NCBI GenBank assembly: GCA_045654685.1
Contig: JAZONV010000099.1
Location: forward strand, 1-64,000
Reading direction: 5' to 3'
DNA length: 64,000 nt
From: RGIG1828 sp045654685
GTDB taxonomy: Bacteria; Bacillota; Clostridia; UMGS1810
In this document: in pieces, positions 1 to 7,695 of the stretch
Layout: every line of letters begins with the position of its first letter
How positions within the stretch are numbered: position 1 is the first letter of the stretch
Position numbers and translations under genes: made by a program
The notes under the pieces: model-generated
Told to the model about the DNA's origin: nothing
What the model saw: only the letters and a program-made list of their open reading frames with translations
Database searches by the model: none

Positions 1-388
1 GGATGTGAGAGCAGTACGTGCAAGATGGAAGAATAACGGAAGAGAAATCTCTGTTTCGGGATTTCCCGGATTTAAGCCAAAAGAGCTCATAGAGATACCA
101 CAGATAATAGCTGAACTTGAAGAAAGAGGCATAATCACAAATCCCGGTCTTTGGAATGTGAAATGTGCATCCGACACCAACGCATACTGGCTTGCAAGAA
201 AAATTTGTAACCTGACAAAAATGAGCAAAGGGAGAAATCCAAAGCTTGAAACTGTCAATGATATTGTGTGGGAATTGAACTATCGTGGGATTATAACAAA
301 TATGCATTTATGGCTTACGTTGTTAGAACAAGACAGAGATTTATATTGGCTTGCGTATAAAGCTTGTAATATGACTATAAACAAATAA
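1..388 (+). CDS. Phage protein with two tandem repeats, C-terminal part (possible endolysin/wall-binding tail)
   Basis: The frame is open to the left edge, so this is probably the 3' end of a longer gene; a GTG at 5 is only an internal candidate start. Two similar units are visible, roughly residues 30-70 and 83-125. Each has the pattern I-x2-ELxxRGIITNxxLW followed by YWLAxKxCNxT. From memory, similar repeats occur at the C-terminus of clostridial phage lysis or wall-hydrolase proteins, but no catalytic domain is in view. It lies on the plus strand, opposite to the following phage genes, and ends at a strong bidirectional terminator. Confidence 0.5.
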   Translation, partial: DVRAVRARWKNNGREISVSGFPGFKPKELIEIPQIIAELEERGIITNPGLWNVKCASDTNAYWLARKICNLTKMSKGRNPKLETVNDIVWELNYRGIITNMHLWLTLLEQDRDLYWLAYKACNMTINK

Positions 389-394
389 AATTTT

Positions 395-426
395 AGGGAT
401 AGCTAAAAAAATTATTAGCTATCCCT
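395..426. terminator. Bidirectional terminator between convergent phage genes
   Basis: A perfect 12-bp stem (395-406 with 415-426) with an 8-nt loop is followed by a T-run on the plus strand and preceded by an A-rich run, so it can end transcripts from both sides. It separates the plus-strand gene ending at 388 from the minus-strand genes ending at 488. Confidence 0.8.
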
Positions 427-487
427 ATTTTTTACGATTTTTATTATTTATAAATACATTAAAAATAATGTAATAATACCATAGACT

Positions 488-652
488 TTACTCCATTTTG
501 AATGTTAATTTACTCCAATAATAAAATGGGCAGTCTTTTTCTTGAAGTATTCCTCTTATTGTTGACATTCCAACATTTGAATATTCTGATGCTTCTTGTA
601 TTGTAAGATTAATTTTTTCCCAAATTGGAATTTTTGTTGTTATGTAAAACAC
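488..652 (-). CDS. Small excisionase-like (Xis/MerR-type HTH) protein
   Basis: This 54-codon frame starts with GTG ten bases after the dUTPase stop. The product has the segment IPIWEKINLTIQEASEYSNVG followed by a second helix with STIRGIL. That resembles the Tn916-type excisionase pattern (IPIWEKYTLTIEEASKY...). It is shorter than usual: the basic wing at the C-terminus (normally an IKRxxFE-like strand) is poorly conserved. If it is an excisionase it would work with a tyrosine recombinase that is not in this window; it could instead be a small DNA-binding regulator. The GTG start is my choice because no ATG or TTG precedes it in frame. Confidence 0.6.
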   Translation of the reverse strand: MFYITTKIPIWEKINLTIQEASEYSNVGMSTIRGILQEKDCPFYYWSKLTFKME

Positions 653-661
653 CTCTTCTCT

Positions 662-1144
662 TTATACTCCTGTGCTACCAAATCCACCATTTCTAATATT
701 ATTACTCTCTGATCCGTCTGCAACCATGTATTTTTGTATAATTCCTTGGCAAAAAGCGTCTCCTTTTTTTAAGGTTATATCTTTTCCTTCGGATAGTGGT
801 GATGCATTGACTATTTTTACAAATATGTGACCCTCATTATCAGACTTACTATAATCACTATCTATAACTCCTATTGTATTTGCAAGAGAAAGTCCATACT
901 TAAACCCAAGACCACTTCTAGGCATAATGTATAAAACTTCATCATTTTCTAAAATTGCTCTTATGCCTGTGGGTACTGTAACATACCCACCAAAAGGAAT
1001 TGTAACATCGTGAGGTAAAAAGAAATCATGTCCGGCGGAACCGCTGGTGGCTTGTACTGGAAGTTTTATATTGTCATATTCTATTCTATGGTTGCAAGTA
1101 TCTAGATTATACCTGCCAAAAGAAACTTTTTCAAAATGTGCCAT
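662..1144 (-). CDS. dut: dUTP pyrophosphatase (dUTPase), phage-encoded
   Basis: Hydrolyses dUTP to dUMP and PPi, lowering uracil incorporation and feeding dTMP synthesis. At 160 aa it has the trimeric dUTPase motifs in order: PRSGLGFKYGL (motif 2), GVIDSDY with the catalytic Asp (motif 3), GDAFCQGIIQ (motif 4) and the flexible C-terminal GGFGSTG (motif 5). The ATG overlaps by one base the stop of the 63-aa gene upstream, so the two are translationally coupled. With thyX and nrdDG it forms a thymidylate-supply set. Family assignment is secure. Confidence 0.95.
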   Translation of the reverse strand: MAHFEKVSFGRYNLDTCNHRIEYDNIKLPVQATSGSAGHDFFLPHDVTIPFGGYVTVPTGIRAILENDEVLYIMPRSGLGFKYGLSLANTIGVIDSDYSKSDNEGHIFVKIVNASPLSEGKDITLKKGDAFCQGIIQKYMVADGSESNNIRNGGFGSTGV

Positions 1145-1335
1145 TATTGTTTTCCTTTCTGTATAACTATACTGTCAAACTCTGTTGGATTATCCGACGT
1201 TTTTATTTTTACATAATCATTTTCTTCAACTTTATAAAGTATATATTTCCCGATAAGATTACGTGTTACTATATGTGTTACAACCCCATCGTTAACATAT
1301 CTTTCAAGTTGTTTTTCGTTTTTGTTTATTTTCAT
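1144..1335 (-). CDS. Small phage protein of unknown function
   Basis: Encodes 63 aa, basic and rich in Lys/Asn/Val, with no Cys, no membrane segment and no motif I recognise. It shares one base with the dut start (TAATG), which supports that it is translated. It follows the 3D-domain protein gene by seven bases. It is probably part of the same early operon; function cannot be inferred. Confidence 0.6.
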   Translation of the reverse strand: MKINKNEKQLERYVNDGVVTHIVTRNLIGKYILYKVEENDYVKIKTSDNPTEFDSIVIQKGKQ

Positions 1336-1342
1336 AATTGTT

Positions 1343-1963
1343 TTAATTCTCTGTAACTATATATACAGGAACGTTTCTTCTTGTTCCTTTTTCTATCGCC
1401 TCAGAATGAGTGCTGACGCATATATCTATTTTATTCCCCCTGATTCCGCCTCCTGTATCCTCTGCTGTATACGTATTCCCATCTATTAAAACCTTTGTAT
1501 AATAAGGAATTTTTCTGGAGTCAACCGCTATAGTTCTTCCAGGAGTTGGCGTAGTCCCTGTAGCCGTAGTTGAAGCATCGCCATTATTGCATATATGCGG
1601 ATAATTCTCAATACAATAATGAGTTATAGTAAAATATCCTAAAAAAGATGTTCTCTTTTTTTGTTTTATTTTTTTGATTTCAAGAGACACATATTCATTA
1701 TTATTTTTTAATTCTTCCTGAGAATCATTGTAGTCATGCCATTTTTGACTTAACAACCCAACAAATTCAGTATTGAAATTTACACTTTGACGAATAAGCT
1801 CAGCTGTATAGTGTAATTGGGTTTTAATTTCTTCATATTGAGCAATGGTATTGTTATTGACTGAAATTTGTTTTTCGTATTGTTCAATTGTAGCAGCTTT
1901 AGCGATATTGTTTTTATGATTTGATATCATTGAAATAAAGCTTGCAACGATTAACAGCGTCAT
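1343..1963 (-). CDS. Membrane-anchored 3D-domain protein
   Basis: Encodes a protein of about 206 aa or slightly more. The N-terminus is hydrophobic (one membrane anchor), followed by an Asn/Gln/Glu-rich probable coiled coil (about 20-100) and a C-terminal 3D domain with the three aspartates: IAVDSRKIPYYTKV, AEDTGGGIRGNKID and a closing VPVYIV. This fold is shared with lytic transglycosylase-type and Sps/YabE wall proteins, so a role at the cell wall during infection or lysogeny is likely. The ATG at 1963 cuts into the hydrophobic segment. The frame is open upstream for about 16 codons without ATG, GTG or TTG, so a non-standard start (for example ATC, 11 nt after a GGAG) is possible. Confidence 0.75.
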   Translation of the reverse strand: MTLLIVASFISMISNHKNNIAKAATIEQYEKQISVNNNTIAQYEEIKTQLHYTAELIRQSVNFNTEFVGLLSQKWHDYNDSQEELKNNNEYVSLEIKKIKQKKRTSFLGYFTITHYCIENYPHICNNGDASTTATGTTPTPGRTIAVDSRKIPYYTKVLIDGNTYTAEDTGGGIRGNKIDICVSTHSEAIEKGTRRNVPVYIVTEN

Positions 1964-2023
1964 TACGATATATATTGTCGTTAATATCTTTTGTTTTTTA
2001 CTACTGATAGTAAATCACTCTCC

Positions 2024-2212
2024 TTAATCTTCTGTTTTTATATAAAGCCCACAATGGCATTCGCCCGGTTCAATCTGTTCTCTAAACTCTTTGCACGGAC
2101 ATTTAGTATCCTTATTTTTAGTTAATCTGCATGGGCAGTAGCCATCCGTTTCTTTTAATTTCTTTTTGATTTCTGCCACCAATTCTTTGTCTTCTGATAA
2201 TTTTATTTTCAA
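2024..2212 (-). CDS. Ferredoxin-thioredoxin reductase catalytic-subunit-like protein
   Basis: Encodes 62 aa with three Cys pairs: GYCPCR, KCPCKEF and ECHCGLY. This spacing is that of the catalytic beta subunit of ferredoxin:thioredoxin reductase, which uses a 4Fe-4S cluster next to a redox disulfide. It begins with TTG, preceded by a strong GGAGG at 7 nt, and the TTGA overlaps the end of the frame upstream. A phage FTR-like protein beside nrdDG and a glutaredoxin-like gene suggests supply of reducing power to phage enzymes; the partner is not known. Confidence 0.8.
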   Translation of the reverse strand: MKIKLSEDKELVAEIKKKLKETDGYCPCRLTKNKDTKCPCKEFREQIEPGECHCGLYIKTED

Positions 2213-2388
2213 CTTATTACCTCCGCTTTCTGATTATCGCTCGCTAAATATACGCCAAGAACCTCGTCATAGTGTTTTTCATGTCCAGAAATATATCTAC
2301 CCGTTTTTAAAATAATATTTTCATATTGCTTTAAAATGTTGATTTCATTGGCAAAATTGTTTTCTGAAAGCCCCTGTTTAAGCCACTT
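2209..2388 (-). pseudogene. NrdG-like C-terminal extension, in frame after the nrdG TGA
   Basis: After the nrdG stop (TGA at 2389-2391) the same frame stays open for 58 codons and ends in a TGA that overlaps the TTG start of the next gene. It has no ATG, GTG or TTG start of its own. The product contains ILKTGRYISGHEKHYDEVLG and YLASDNQ, which resembles the TGRY...TNQ end of radical-SAM NrdG proteins, so it looks like the tail of a second NrdG type. Either TGA is read through, or this is a relic of a paralogue left after deletion. The coupling to the next start argues that it was recently translated. Confidence 0.5.
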
Positions 2389-2895
2389 TCAAGGCTTCAT
2401 TTTCTTTTCCCGATAAAATTTTTCTGTAATGTCTTCAAAACATTCGTCTTTTCTTTGATAAAACCTTTGGTTTGTGTTTGGATTGTCTAATCCACCGAGC
2501 AAATGATTATATCTGCCCGTTTTTATATAATCACAATGCTGTGCGATGTTATTGTGTATTAATGTAGGCAAATTCTCTACCCCACTATACAGACAAATCT
2601 TTAAACCCTTTTCTTTTACTCTTTTGAAGCAGTTTATAAGGTCGTGTGGATTCTGGTCTCCGCCCATAAAGCAAACACAGGTAATCATTCCACCATATAA
2701 TGATAGCAGTTTTTTAATATTGTCTAAAAGATATTCTCCTTTATATTCCCAAAGATATTGGCTGTGGCAGCCCTCACACTTGTAAGGGCAACCACTAACA
2801 TTTATCGCCAATGATACTTCATCCGGAACCTCTTGGAACACCACAGAATATCCAAGATATTTCAATGGATTATTCATCAAGTTTTCTCTTTTCAT
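2389..2895 (-). CDS. nrdG: Anaerobic ribonucleotide reductase activating protein (radical SAM)
   Basis: Uses S-adenosylmethionine and a 4Fe-4S cluster to make the glycyl radical of NrdD. At 168 aa it is full length for the family. The cluster motif is CPYKCEGC (CX3CX2C) near residue 37; the GGD motif follows at FMGGDQNP and the usual DYIKTGRY...NTNQRFY end is present. The start overlaps the 3' end of nrdD by 26 bases, the classic nrdDG arrangement. The frame continues after its TGA (see the preceding entry by position). Confidence 0.93.
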   Translation of the reverse strand: MKRENLMNNPLKYLGYSVVFQEVPDEVSLAINVSGCPYKCEGCHSQYLWEYKGEYLLDNIKKLLSLYGGMITCVCFMGGDQNPHDLINCFKRVKEKGLKICLYSGVENLPTLIHNNIAQHCDYIKTGRYNHLLGGLDNPNTNQRFYQRKDECFEDITEKFYREKKMKP

Positions 2896-4711
2896 AATGA
2901 CGTTTCGATTCTTCTTTTTGTCTCGGCTCAGAGAATGCTGACACTCTTTTGAGATATCCGATAATTCTTGTCAAGAAATCAAGGAATTTACTTTTGCACT
3001 TAGGACACTCATTCAGCATATGCTTGCTTATATAACCACAATCGTTACAAATTGTGTTTGGAACGTTTATAGTTAGATACGAACACTTTGTTATAATCGC
3101 ATTTCTCAAAAACTTAGCATACTGTTCTTTGCTAAGGTGTTCAGCAAGGTTCGCATGTAGCGCCGAGCCTCCATCAAGGTACTTCGTTAATCTCTCTCCG
3201 TGAAGAATAAGTTTATCAAGGAGATTGGTATCTTCGCTCTCCACAACGTAGAAATAACTGTTGTAACAATCACGAGGAACAAAATAACCATCTTCTTTAT
3301 CCCATTTTGCGTTCTTTACACCAAGATTTTCGGCGGGGACAAATTCCGTGTTAAACATCAACTCTTTTGTTCTTGCTGCTTTGTTTGCTTCATATATTGG
3401 TTTAAGAATTTTTTCACCGTATTCAAAATACTTTTCATTGGGGGTTATATCAATACCGAGGAATTCTGCACCCTCAACAAACCCATTGATACCTATCGTT
3501 AAAAACTGTTTTTCAAGGGAGATATACCCGGAGTCATACACTGGTAATAACCTTGAGTTGAAATTATCCTGCATAATTTCGTTGAATGCTTTAAGATAAC
3601 AGTGAATTTTATCTATCTGTTCTTTTACGGCAATAGAAATATCAACATTGTTTTTTGTGGCATTCTGCACAAGACGGTTGATATTAACTGTAATTACACC
3701 CTTCGAACCTGTTGATACACCACCAGCACCAAGAGTAAACGAGAATGTATTATCTTGAAGTTCGTTTCTAAGTCTGCAACACGAAGCCAAAGAGTCAACA
3801 CTGTCGCTTCTATATGTGAAGAAAGAATGTCCTTCTGCATACATTTCACAAGTGAAATCAAACCATTCTTGGTCAACGTAGTCTTTTCCGTCATCTAACA
3901 GGTTCATTGTTTCTACTGGGAACGTAAGAGGAACTTTAAGTCTTTCTTGATTAAACCACTTCATAAATCTCTTTTGGAGCCAGCTTACACTTTCCCATTT
4001 CGGCTCGGTCTCGTCTGGGAATAAGAATTCGCCAAAGATACCATCAAAGTAGTTTTTATCGAAGTAAGCAATATTCCAAAATACACTCTGGTAGTTTCTC
4101 GCTGCCGCTGGCTGGTTGAGAGAGTATACAACTTGTCCGAACTTATCTGTAATGATATCGTCAATAGACTCTGGATTGTTGCCAAGTTTTACTATCTTTT
4201 CAGGATGTAGGTAATAATCATCACCATATTCTTTTCTTGCAAAATAATCAAAATATGTTAAAAATTCAGGTGTTGATACTGCACCTGCAAACTGAGAAGC
4301 GATAGCAAACACCAAATTAATAAATGACCCGCAAAATGAATCAAGGTGTTTGGGAGCATCAGACTGACCGCCGATTGACTTTAATCCCTCGAAGAGGTAG
4401 GGGTACATTGTTATCGAAACGCAATACGGAAGAATTGATGTTTCGTCATGCTTATAAATCTCGTGAGACTCAAGCTGTCTTATGTATTCGTCTGCCAAGT
4501 CTTCGCCATACATCTCTGTGATTTTGTTAATCATCAGAAGTCTGTTTGTTCCTATAATATCTCTTTTAGGCAATTCGCCTTGCATTGTTGTAATGTTTTT
4601 CGTCTCAACATTTGCATTTGAATCAACTTCACTACCGCTTGATGCATTTACTGCCTTCTTGTATCGGTTTATAAAGTTTACGTGTTTTTCATAACTGCTG
4701 TATTTTCCCAA
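2870..4711 (-). CDS. nrdD: Anaerobic ribonucleoside-triphosphate reductase
   Basis: Reduces ribonucleoside triphosphates to deoxy forms with a glycyl radical and formate or thiols. The 613-aa product lacks room for the usual N-terminal ATP-cone, so overall dATP control may be missing. Seen features are SLASCCRLRN with the Cys pair, a C-terminal zinc ribbon (CNDCG ... CPKC) and RIIGYLKRV, which carries the radical Gly (RxxGY). The start is TTG after AGGAGG. It is followed by nrdG and preceded by the glutaredoxin-like gene; together these let the phage make dNTPs in an anaerobic host. Confidence 0.93.
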   Translation of the reverse strand: MGKYSSYEKHVNFINRYKKAVNASSGSEVDSNANVETKNITTMQGELPKRDIIGTNRLLMINKITEMYGEDLADEYIRQLESHEIYKHDETSILPYCVSITMYPYLFEGLKSIGGQSDAPKHLDSFCGSFINLVFAIASQFAGAVSTPEFLTYFDYFARKEYGDDYYLHPEKIVKLGNNPESIDDIITDKFGQVVYSLNQPAAARNYQSVFWNIAYFDKNYFDGIFGEFLFPDETEPKWESVSWLQKRFMKWFNQERLKVPLTFPVETMNLLDDGKDYVDQEWFDFTCEMYAEGHSFFTYRSDSVDSLASCCRLRNELQDNTFSFTLGAGGVSTGSKGVITVNINRLVQNATKNNVDISIAVKEQIDKIHCYLKAFNEIMQDNFNSRLLPVYDSGYISLEKQFLTIGINGFVEGAEFLGIDITPNEKYFEYGEKILKPIYEANKAARTKELMFNTEFVPAENLGVKNAKWDKEDGYFVPRDCYNSYFYVVESEDTNLLDKLILHGERLTKYLDGGSALHANLAEHLSKEQYAKFLRNAIITKCSYLTINVPNTICNDCGYISKHMLNECPKCKSKFLDFLTRIIGYLKRVSAFSEPRQKEESKRHYEKRKLDE

Positions 4712-4723
4712 TAATATTTCCTC

Positions 4724-5092
4724 CTACTGATTGTTTATCCATTGAATTGCTGTTCTATAACTCATCTTCTCCCCGCAGACTTCAAGTATTGGGAAGAATG
4801 AATCGCCAAATCCTTTGGCTCTAATTGTGTCTTCGTCGGAAACTCTCAAGAATTTAATGTTCTTGGCTTTAAGTTTCTTTTCTAAGATATCACAGTTTTT
4901 ACAACCAATTGTGTATAACACAATATCCATAGCTTTTACCTCCTGTTTTAAAATATATTGAGAAGCAATATTGCACTTCTCACACCCACCCATTCCCCAA
5001 TCTCTACACAAATCACACGCCTGTCTTTCGTTCGGCGTTAATTTTGTATAAAAATTACCTGCTTCTATTTTATTATTCTCGGTCATGTTCAT
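4724..5092 (-). CDS. Cys-rich zinc-ribbon/glutaredoxin-like fusion with an internal start
   Basis: The frame from 5092 encodes 122 aa. The first about 54 aa carry CDLCRDWGMGGCEKC (two CxxC-like pairs, probably zinc). The last 68 aa are a glutaredoxin/NrdH-like fold with YTIGCKNCDILEKKL (CxxC near its N-terminus) and FFPILEV, a cis-Pro region. A consensus AGGAGG lies 8 nt before the in-frame ATG at 4930, so the redoxin is probably also made alone. It lies directly upstream of nrdD, which fits electron donation to reductase or FTR-like partners. Whether the long form is real is uncertain; the redoxin part is well supported. Confidence 0.75.
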   Translation of the reverse strand: MNMTENNKIEAGNFYTKLTPNERQACDLCRDWGMGGCEKCNIASQYILKQEVKAMDIVLYTIGCKNCDILEKKLKAKNIKFLRVSDEDTIRAKGFGDSFFPILEVCGEKMSYRTAIQWINNQ

Positions 5093-5183
5093 CTCTTTTA
5101 TCGCTTTCTTTGCCAACAAAGAACATACACATACATATTGTTGCAACAAGACCACCAGCTATCATTCCTAATATAAATGTCAT
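5073..5183 (-). CDS. Very small single-span membrane protein, DUF3789-like
   Basis: A 36-aa product starting at ATG 5183 with GGAG upstream. It is a glycine-rich hydrophobic helix (MTFILGMIAGGLVATI...) followed by a charged tail KESDKRDEHDRE. This layout matches the small DUF3789 proteins of Firmicute phages and mobile elements. It overlaps the start of the next gene in a different frame. Role unknown. Confidence 0.6.
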   Translation of the reverse strand: MTFILGMIAGGLVATICMCMFFVGKESDKRDEHDRE

Positions 5184-5194
5184 TTACACTTCTC

Positions 5195-5632
5195 CTATCT
5201 AAGATAAAAGTCTCCTATATAAACAAGCATGTCGTTTATATTATAAAAAACACGTTCAACCATACATTTCTGCCACGGGTGGATATCTTCTCCTGTTTCG
5301 TTGAGTGCTATGATAGGAATATTTCTGTCATAGGCGATTGCAACCTCGCTCATTGTCCCCAGAGACCACTTATCGTTGTAGTTAACTATAACCAAATCAG
5401 ACTTGCGCAAATTATGTAAGTCGTATCTCATGACTTCTAATTCAGAATCATATTCAGGTGCATTATCCTTAAATGAAAAATATTGGTTGGGATTGAACAC
5501 TTTTACTTTATAGTTACATTCGCAATTTTCAAGGGTATTTTTACAATATTCTCTCCATCTGTTGCCTTCGTCAAAGTTTTTGGCTCCAAACTTCATCATT
5601 CCGCCAGATAAATAGATTTTATATTCTTTCAT
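5195..5632 (-). CDS. Nucleoside 2-deoxyribosyltransferase-like protein
   Basis: Encodes 145 aa with the N-terminal IYLSGGMM strand-loop, the DLVIVNYND strand and SLGTMSEVAIAYDRN, the Glu-containing motif of the nucleoside deoxyribosyltransferase/DUF4406 group. Such proteins cleave or exchange deoxynucleoside bases or bind nucleotides. In this context, nucleotide salvage or modified-nucleotide handling for the phage is plausible. Enzyme specificity cannot be told. Confidence 0.75.
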   Translation of the reverse strand: MKEYKIYLSGGMMKFGAKNFDEGNRWREYCKNTLENCECNYKVKVFNPNQYFSFKDNAPEYDSELEVMRYDLHNLRKSDLVIVNYNDKWSLGTMSEVAIAYDRNIPIIALNETGEDIHPWQKCMVERVFYNINDMLVYIGDFYLR

Positions 5633-5640
5633 GCTTCACC

Positions 5641-6198
5641 TCAATATTTACTGCAAGTTAAAACAAAAGGTTTATGGCTATTAGGGATATGATTTTCGCA
5701 TATAATATCATGCACAAATATTTTTGCAACTTTTTCAAGCTGTTCTAAACTTCCATCATTTTCGATTATATAATCGTAATTATAATTCTCGACATCTCTA
5801 TCGGCGTGATTGCTTGTAATCTTTTCAACGCTTGGATTTATTATAAGAATTGTTTCGGCTCCAAACGTTTCGACAGCTCTCTTAATTTCTTCAGGCTCTC
5901 GTATATCAATCAAAAGAACATCAGTATCTATTTTATCGTCCATAAAATCAACAACGACAGAAGTAATATCTTTAAATGGAATGTCATCATACTTTGTCAA
6001 CATATCTTTTGTATCACTATAAAGCAGTCTTTTTTCTTCGGTTTTGGGTTCTTTTGGAACGCCAGCGAACTCAAGCATATCTTTAACTAAATCGATTGAA
6101 GAATATTTGAATGTTACCGCATACTTACTCAACGCTTCAAAGAAACTGTCCTTGCCGTTCTGTGCAGAACCATTGGTGATATAAATTTTTTTTATCAA
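5641..6198 (-). CDS. Deoxynucleoside monophosphate kinase-like P-loop protein
   Basis: Encodes 185 aa with a P-loop at the N-terminus (TNGSAQNGKDSF), the hydrophobic strand VLLIDIREPEEI and a C-terminal Asp-rich segment NHADRDVENYNYDYIIEN typical of phage dNMP kinases. It would phosphorylate dNMPs, next to thyX whose product dTMP is a substrate. The start is TTG, one base after the thyX stop. The activity is inferred from the fold and neighbours. Confidence 0.75.
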   Translation of the reverse strand: MIKKIYITNGSAQNGKDSFFEALSKYAVTFKYSSIDLVKDMLEFAGVPKEPKTEEKRLLYSDTKDMLTKYDDIPFKDITSVVVDFMDDKIDTDVLLIDIREPEEIKRAVETFGAETILIINPSVEKITSNHADRDVENYNYDYIIENDGSLEQLEKVAKIFVHDIICENHIPNSHKPFVLTCSKY

Positions 6199-6867
6199 TT
6201 ATCTTCCTCCTTTTGGATTACCGCAACACATTTTGCCTTCTTTACATTTGCCACGGACGCAGCTTGCCCCAGCTTTTGCAAAGATGTTGGGTGCGATTTC
6301 TTTACATATGTCAAGCATTATATCAGCCATCTGTCTTATCTCCCATTGTGCACGGTTGCAACAACGTTCGTCAAAAAAATGTAACAATGTTCTTATGTTC
6401 ATTGTCATGATTATTTTTGTTTCACAGGCATTGGGAAGAACAAATCTTGCATCTTCTCCCGGAACGCCTCTCTCAATCATGTGGTCATATGCATTTTGAC
6501 AATATCTCATCAACTGTTCGTATACATCAAGACAATCGCCAATGTTTTTAATTGTAGGCGGAACAATATAATCAAACTGATCTTCTTTTACATATCTCTG
6601 TGATTTTTGTGAATAAGATGCTATCCTATGGCGGACAAGTTGATGTGAACAGGCACGAGATATGCCTTCTATGCCAAATGTGAATGTACAATGTTCTAAT
6701 GGACTTTGATGCCCTAAATCTGTAAGTTTTCTTATAAAAGTTTCAACTTTTTCGGTTGTCAGTCCGTTCATAAGATTTTCTATGTCACTTGAACTGTAGC
6801 AAAGTTTAGCAGCACCTGCGATAACTTTTTCAGGTTCAGGCGTATAGGTAATTAATGTTACTATCAA
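6199..6867 (-). CDS. thyX: Flavin-dependent thymidylate synthase
   Basis: Makes dTMP from dUMP with FAD, NADPH and methylenetetrahydrofolate. The 222-aa product has the ThyX signature RHRIASYSQKSQRY (RHRX7S) and MNIRTLLHFFDERCCNRAQWE later. A Cys-rich C-terminal tail (CVRGKCKEGKMCCGN) is an extension beyond the usual core and may bind metal. The start is TTG after GAGGTG. With dut and the kinase it completes a phage dTTP pathway. Confidence 0.95.
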   Translation of the reverse strand: MIVTLITYTPEPEKVIAGAAKLCYSSSDIENLMNGLTTEKVETFIRKLTDLGHQSPLEHCTFTFGIEGISRACSHQLVRHRIASYSQKSQRYVKEDQFDYIVPPTIKNIGDCLDVYEQLMRYCQNAYDHMIERGVPGEDARFVLPNACETKIIMTMNIRTLLHFFDERCCNRAQWEIRQMADIMLDICKEIAPNIFAKAGASCVRGKCKEGKMCCGNPKGGR

Positions 6868-6876
6868 ATTATCACC

Positions 6877-7200
6877 TCAATCTATAATAAATTTCTTTAT
6901 TTCTTCTCTTACTTTGTAAGGAATGTCGCCAAAAAATTCTACCTCTAATGGTTTGGAAGTATCAAGGCTAAACAAATCCATGATTGATTTTGCATTTATT
7001 GCAAAACGCCCCGACTTAACCACCACGTCATCTTTACACTTAGACGCCAGATTTACAAAATTTTTAATATCAGCAACCTCATTTAAAAACACTCTAGCTT
7101 TTACCACATTAAAACTTGGCTCAATATTTTCACATTTATAACAAACCATTTTTCCTTCAGGAATAATTTCGTCACACATAACACATCTTTCTTCACTCAT
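6877..7200 (-). CDS. Zinc-ribbon plus HPr-like domain protein lacking the phospho-His
   Basis: Encodes 107 aa. Residues about 6-24 hold two CxxC pairs (CVMCDE ... CYKCEN). Residues about 33-107 match the HPr fold used in the PTS: KSGRFAINAKSIMDLFSLD and PLEVEFFGD are close to the HPr helix-strand pattern. The His of the GLHARPA loop is absent (the region reads NVVKARVFLNE), so phosphotransfer is unlikely. Possibly a decoy or regulator of host PTS/CcpA signalling; that is inference. It lies in the run of small Cys-rich genes. Confidence 0.65.
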   Translation of the reverse strand: MSEERCVMCDEIIPEGKMVCYKCENIEPSFNVVKARVFLNEVADIKNFVNLASKCKDDVVVKSGRFAINAKSIMDLFSLDTSKPLEVEFFGDIPYKVREEIKKFIID

Positions 7201-7203
7201 TTT

Positions 7204-7419
7204 TTACCATTCCTCCTTTTCTTCCCACTCTTTTGATTTGATGCCATGATATTTTAAAGCACAATCATCAGAGCAAAATTCATTACCATCATTGTCGATA
7301 TAATATTCATAATCTTCTCGTAAGTCTTCAGTGCACTGTAAACAGTATCCTCTCACTTTTGGTTCAGGTGCATTAGGGCATCTATAATCGTGAGGATATT
7401 TATGACAAAATTCACACAT
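7204..7419 (-). CDS. Small phage zinc-finger protein
   Basis: Encodes 71 aa with CEFCH, CLQC and CSDDCALKYH, that is three potential metal-binding clusters similar to treble-clef zinc fingers, and an acidic C-terminus (KEWEEKEEW). The ATG has AAGGAG upstream. No specific family was recognised. It sits three bases from the next gene in the same operon. Confidence 0.65.
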   Translation of the reverse strand: MCEFCHKYPHDYRCPNAPEPKVRGYCLQCTEDLREDYEYYIDNDGNEFCSDDCALKYHGIKSKEWEEKEEW

Positions 7420-7449
7420 TATTTAGCTCTCCTTTAAAGACTTGTTTTA

Positions 7450-7665
7450 TCAACAAACACACTGTTCTACTCTACCTCCACAACTTTTGCAATTATAGGG
7501 AGGTTTATAAAACTCATTTTTTATTAAATCTTCATTTGTTCCCGAAAGTGGGATATATTTTAATTCTTTGGCATCAATATCTTTACCACAATGTGGACAT
7601 TTAACCCCGCCTCTGACATCATAATTAATCAAATAATCAATAATAATATATTTAATTTCTTTCAT
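7450..7665 (-). CDS. Small phage zinc-ribbon protein
   Basis: Encodes 71 aa: an N-terminal strand MKEIKYIIIDYLI, then CPHCGKDID and a second pair NCKSCGG, a typical zinc ribbon, ending CVC. AAGGAGG precedes the ATG closely. Function unknown; likely nucleic-acid or protein binding. Confidence 0.65.
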   Translation of the reverse strand: MKEIKYIIIDYLINYDVRGGVKCPHCGKDIDAKELKYIPLSGTNEDLIKNEFYKPPYNCKSCGGRVEQCVC

Positions 7666-7695
7666 GCGCCCTCCTTAAACGAGCGTTTCATCGGA

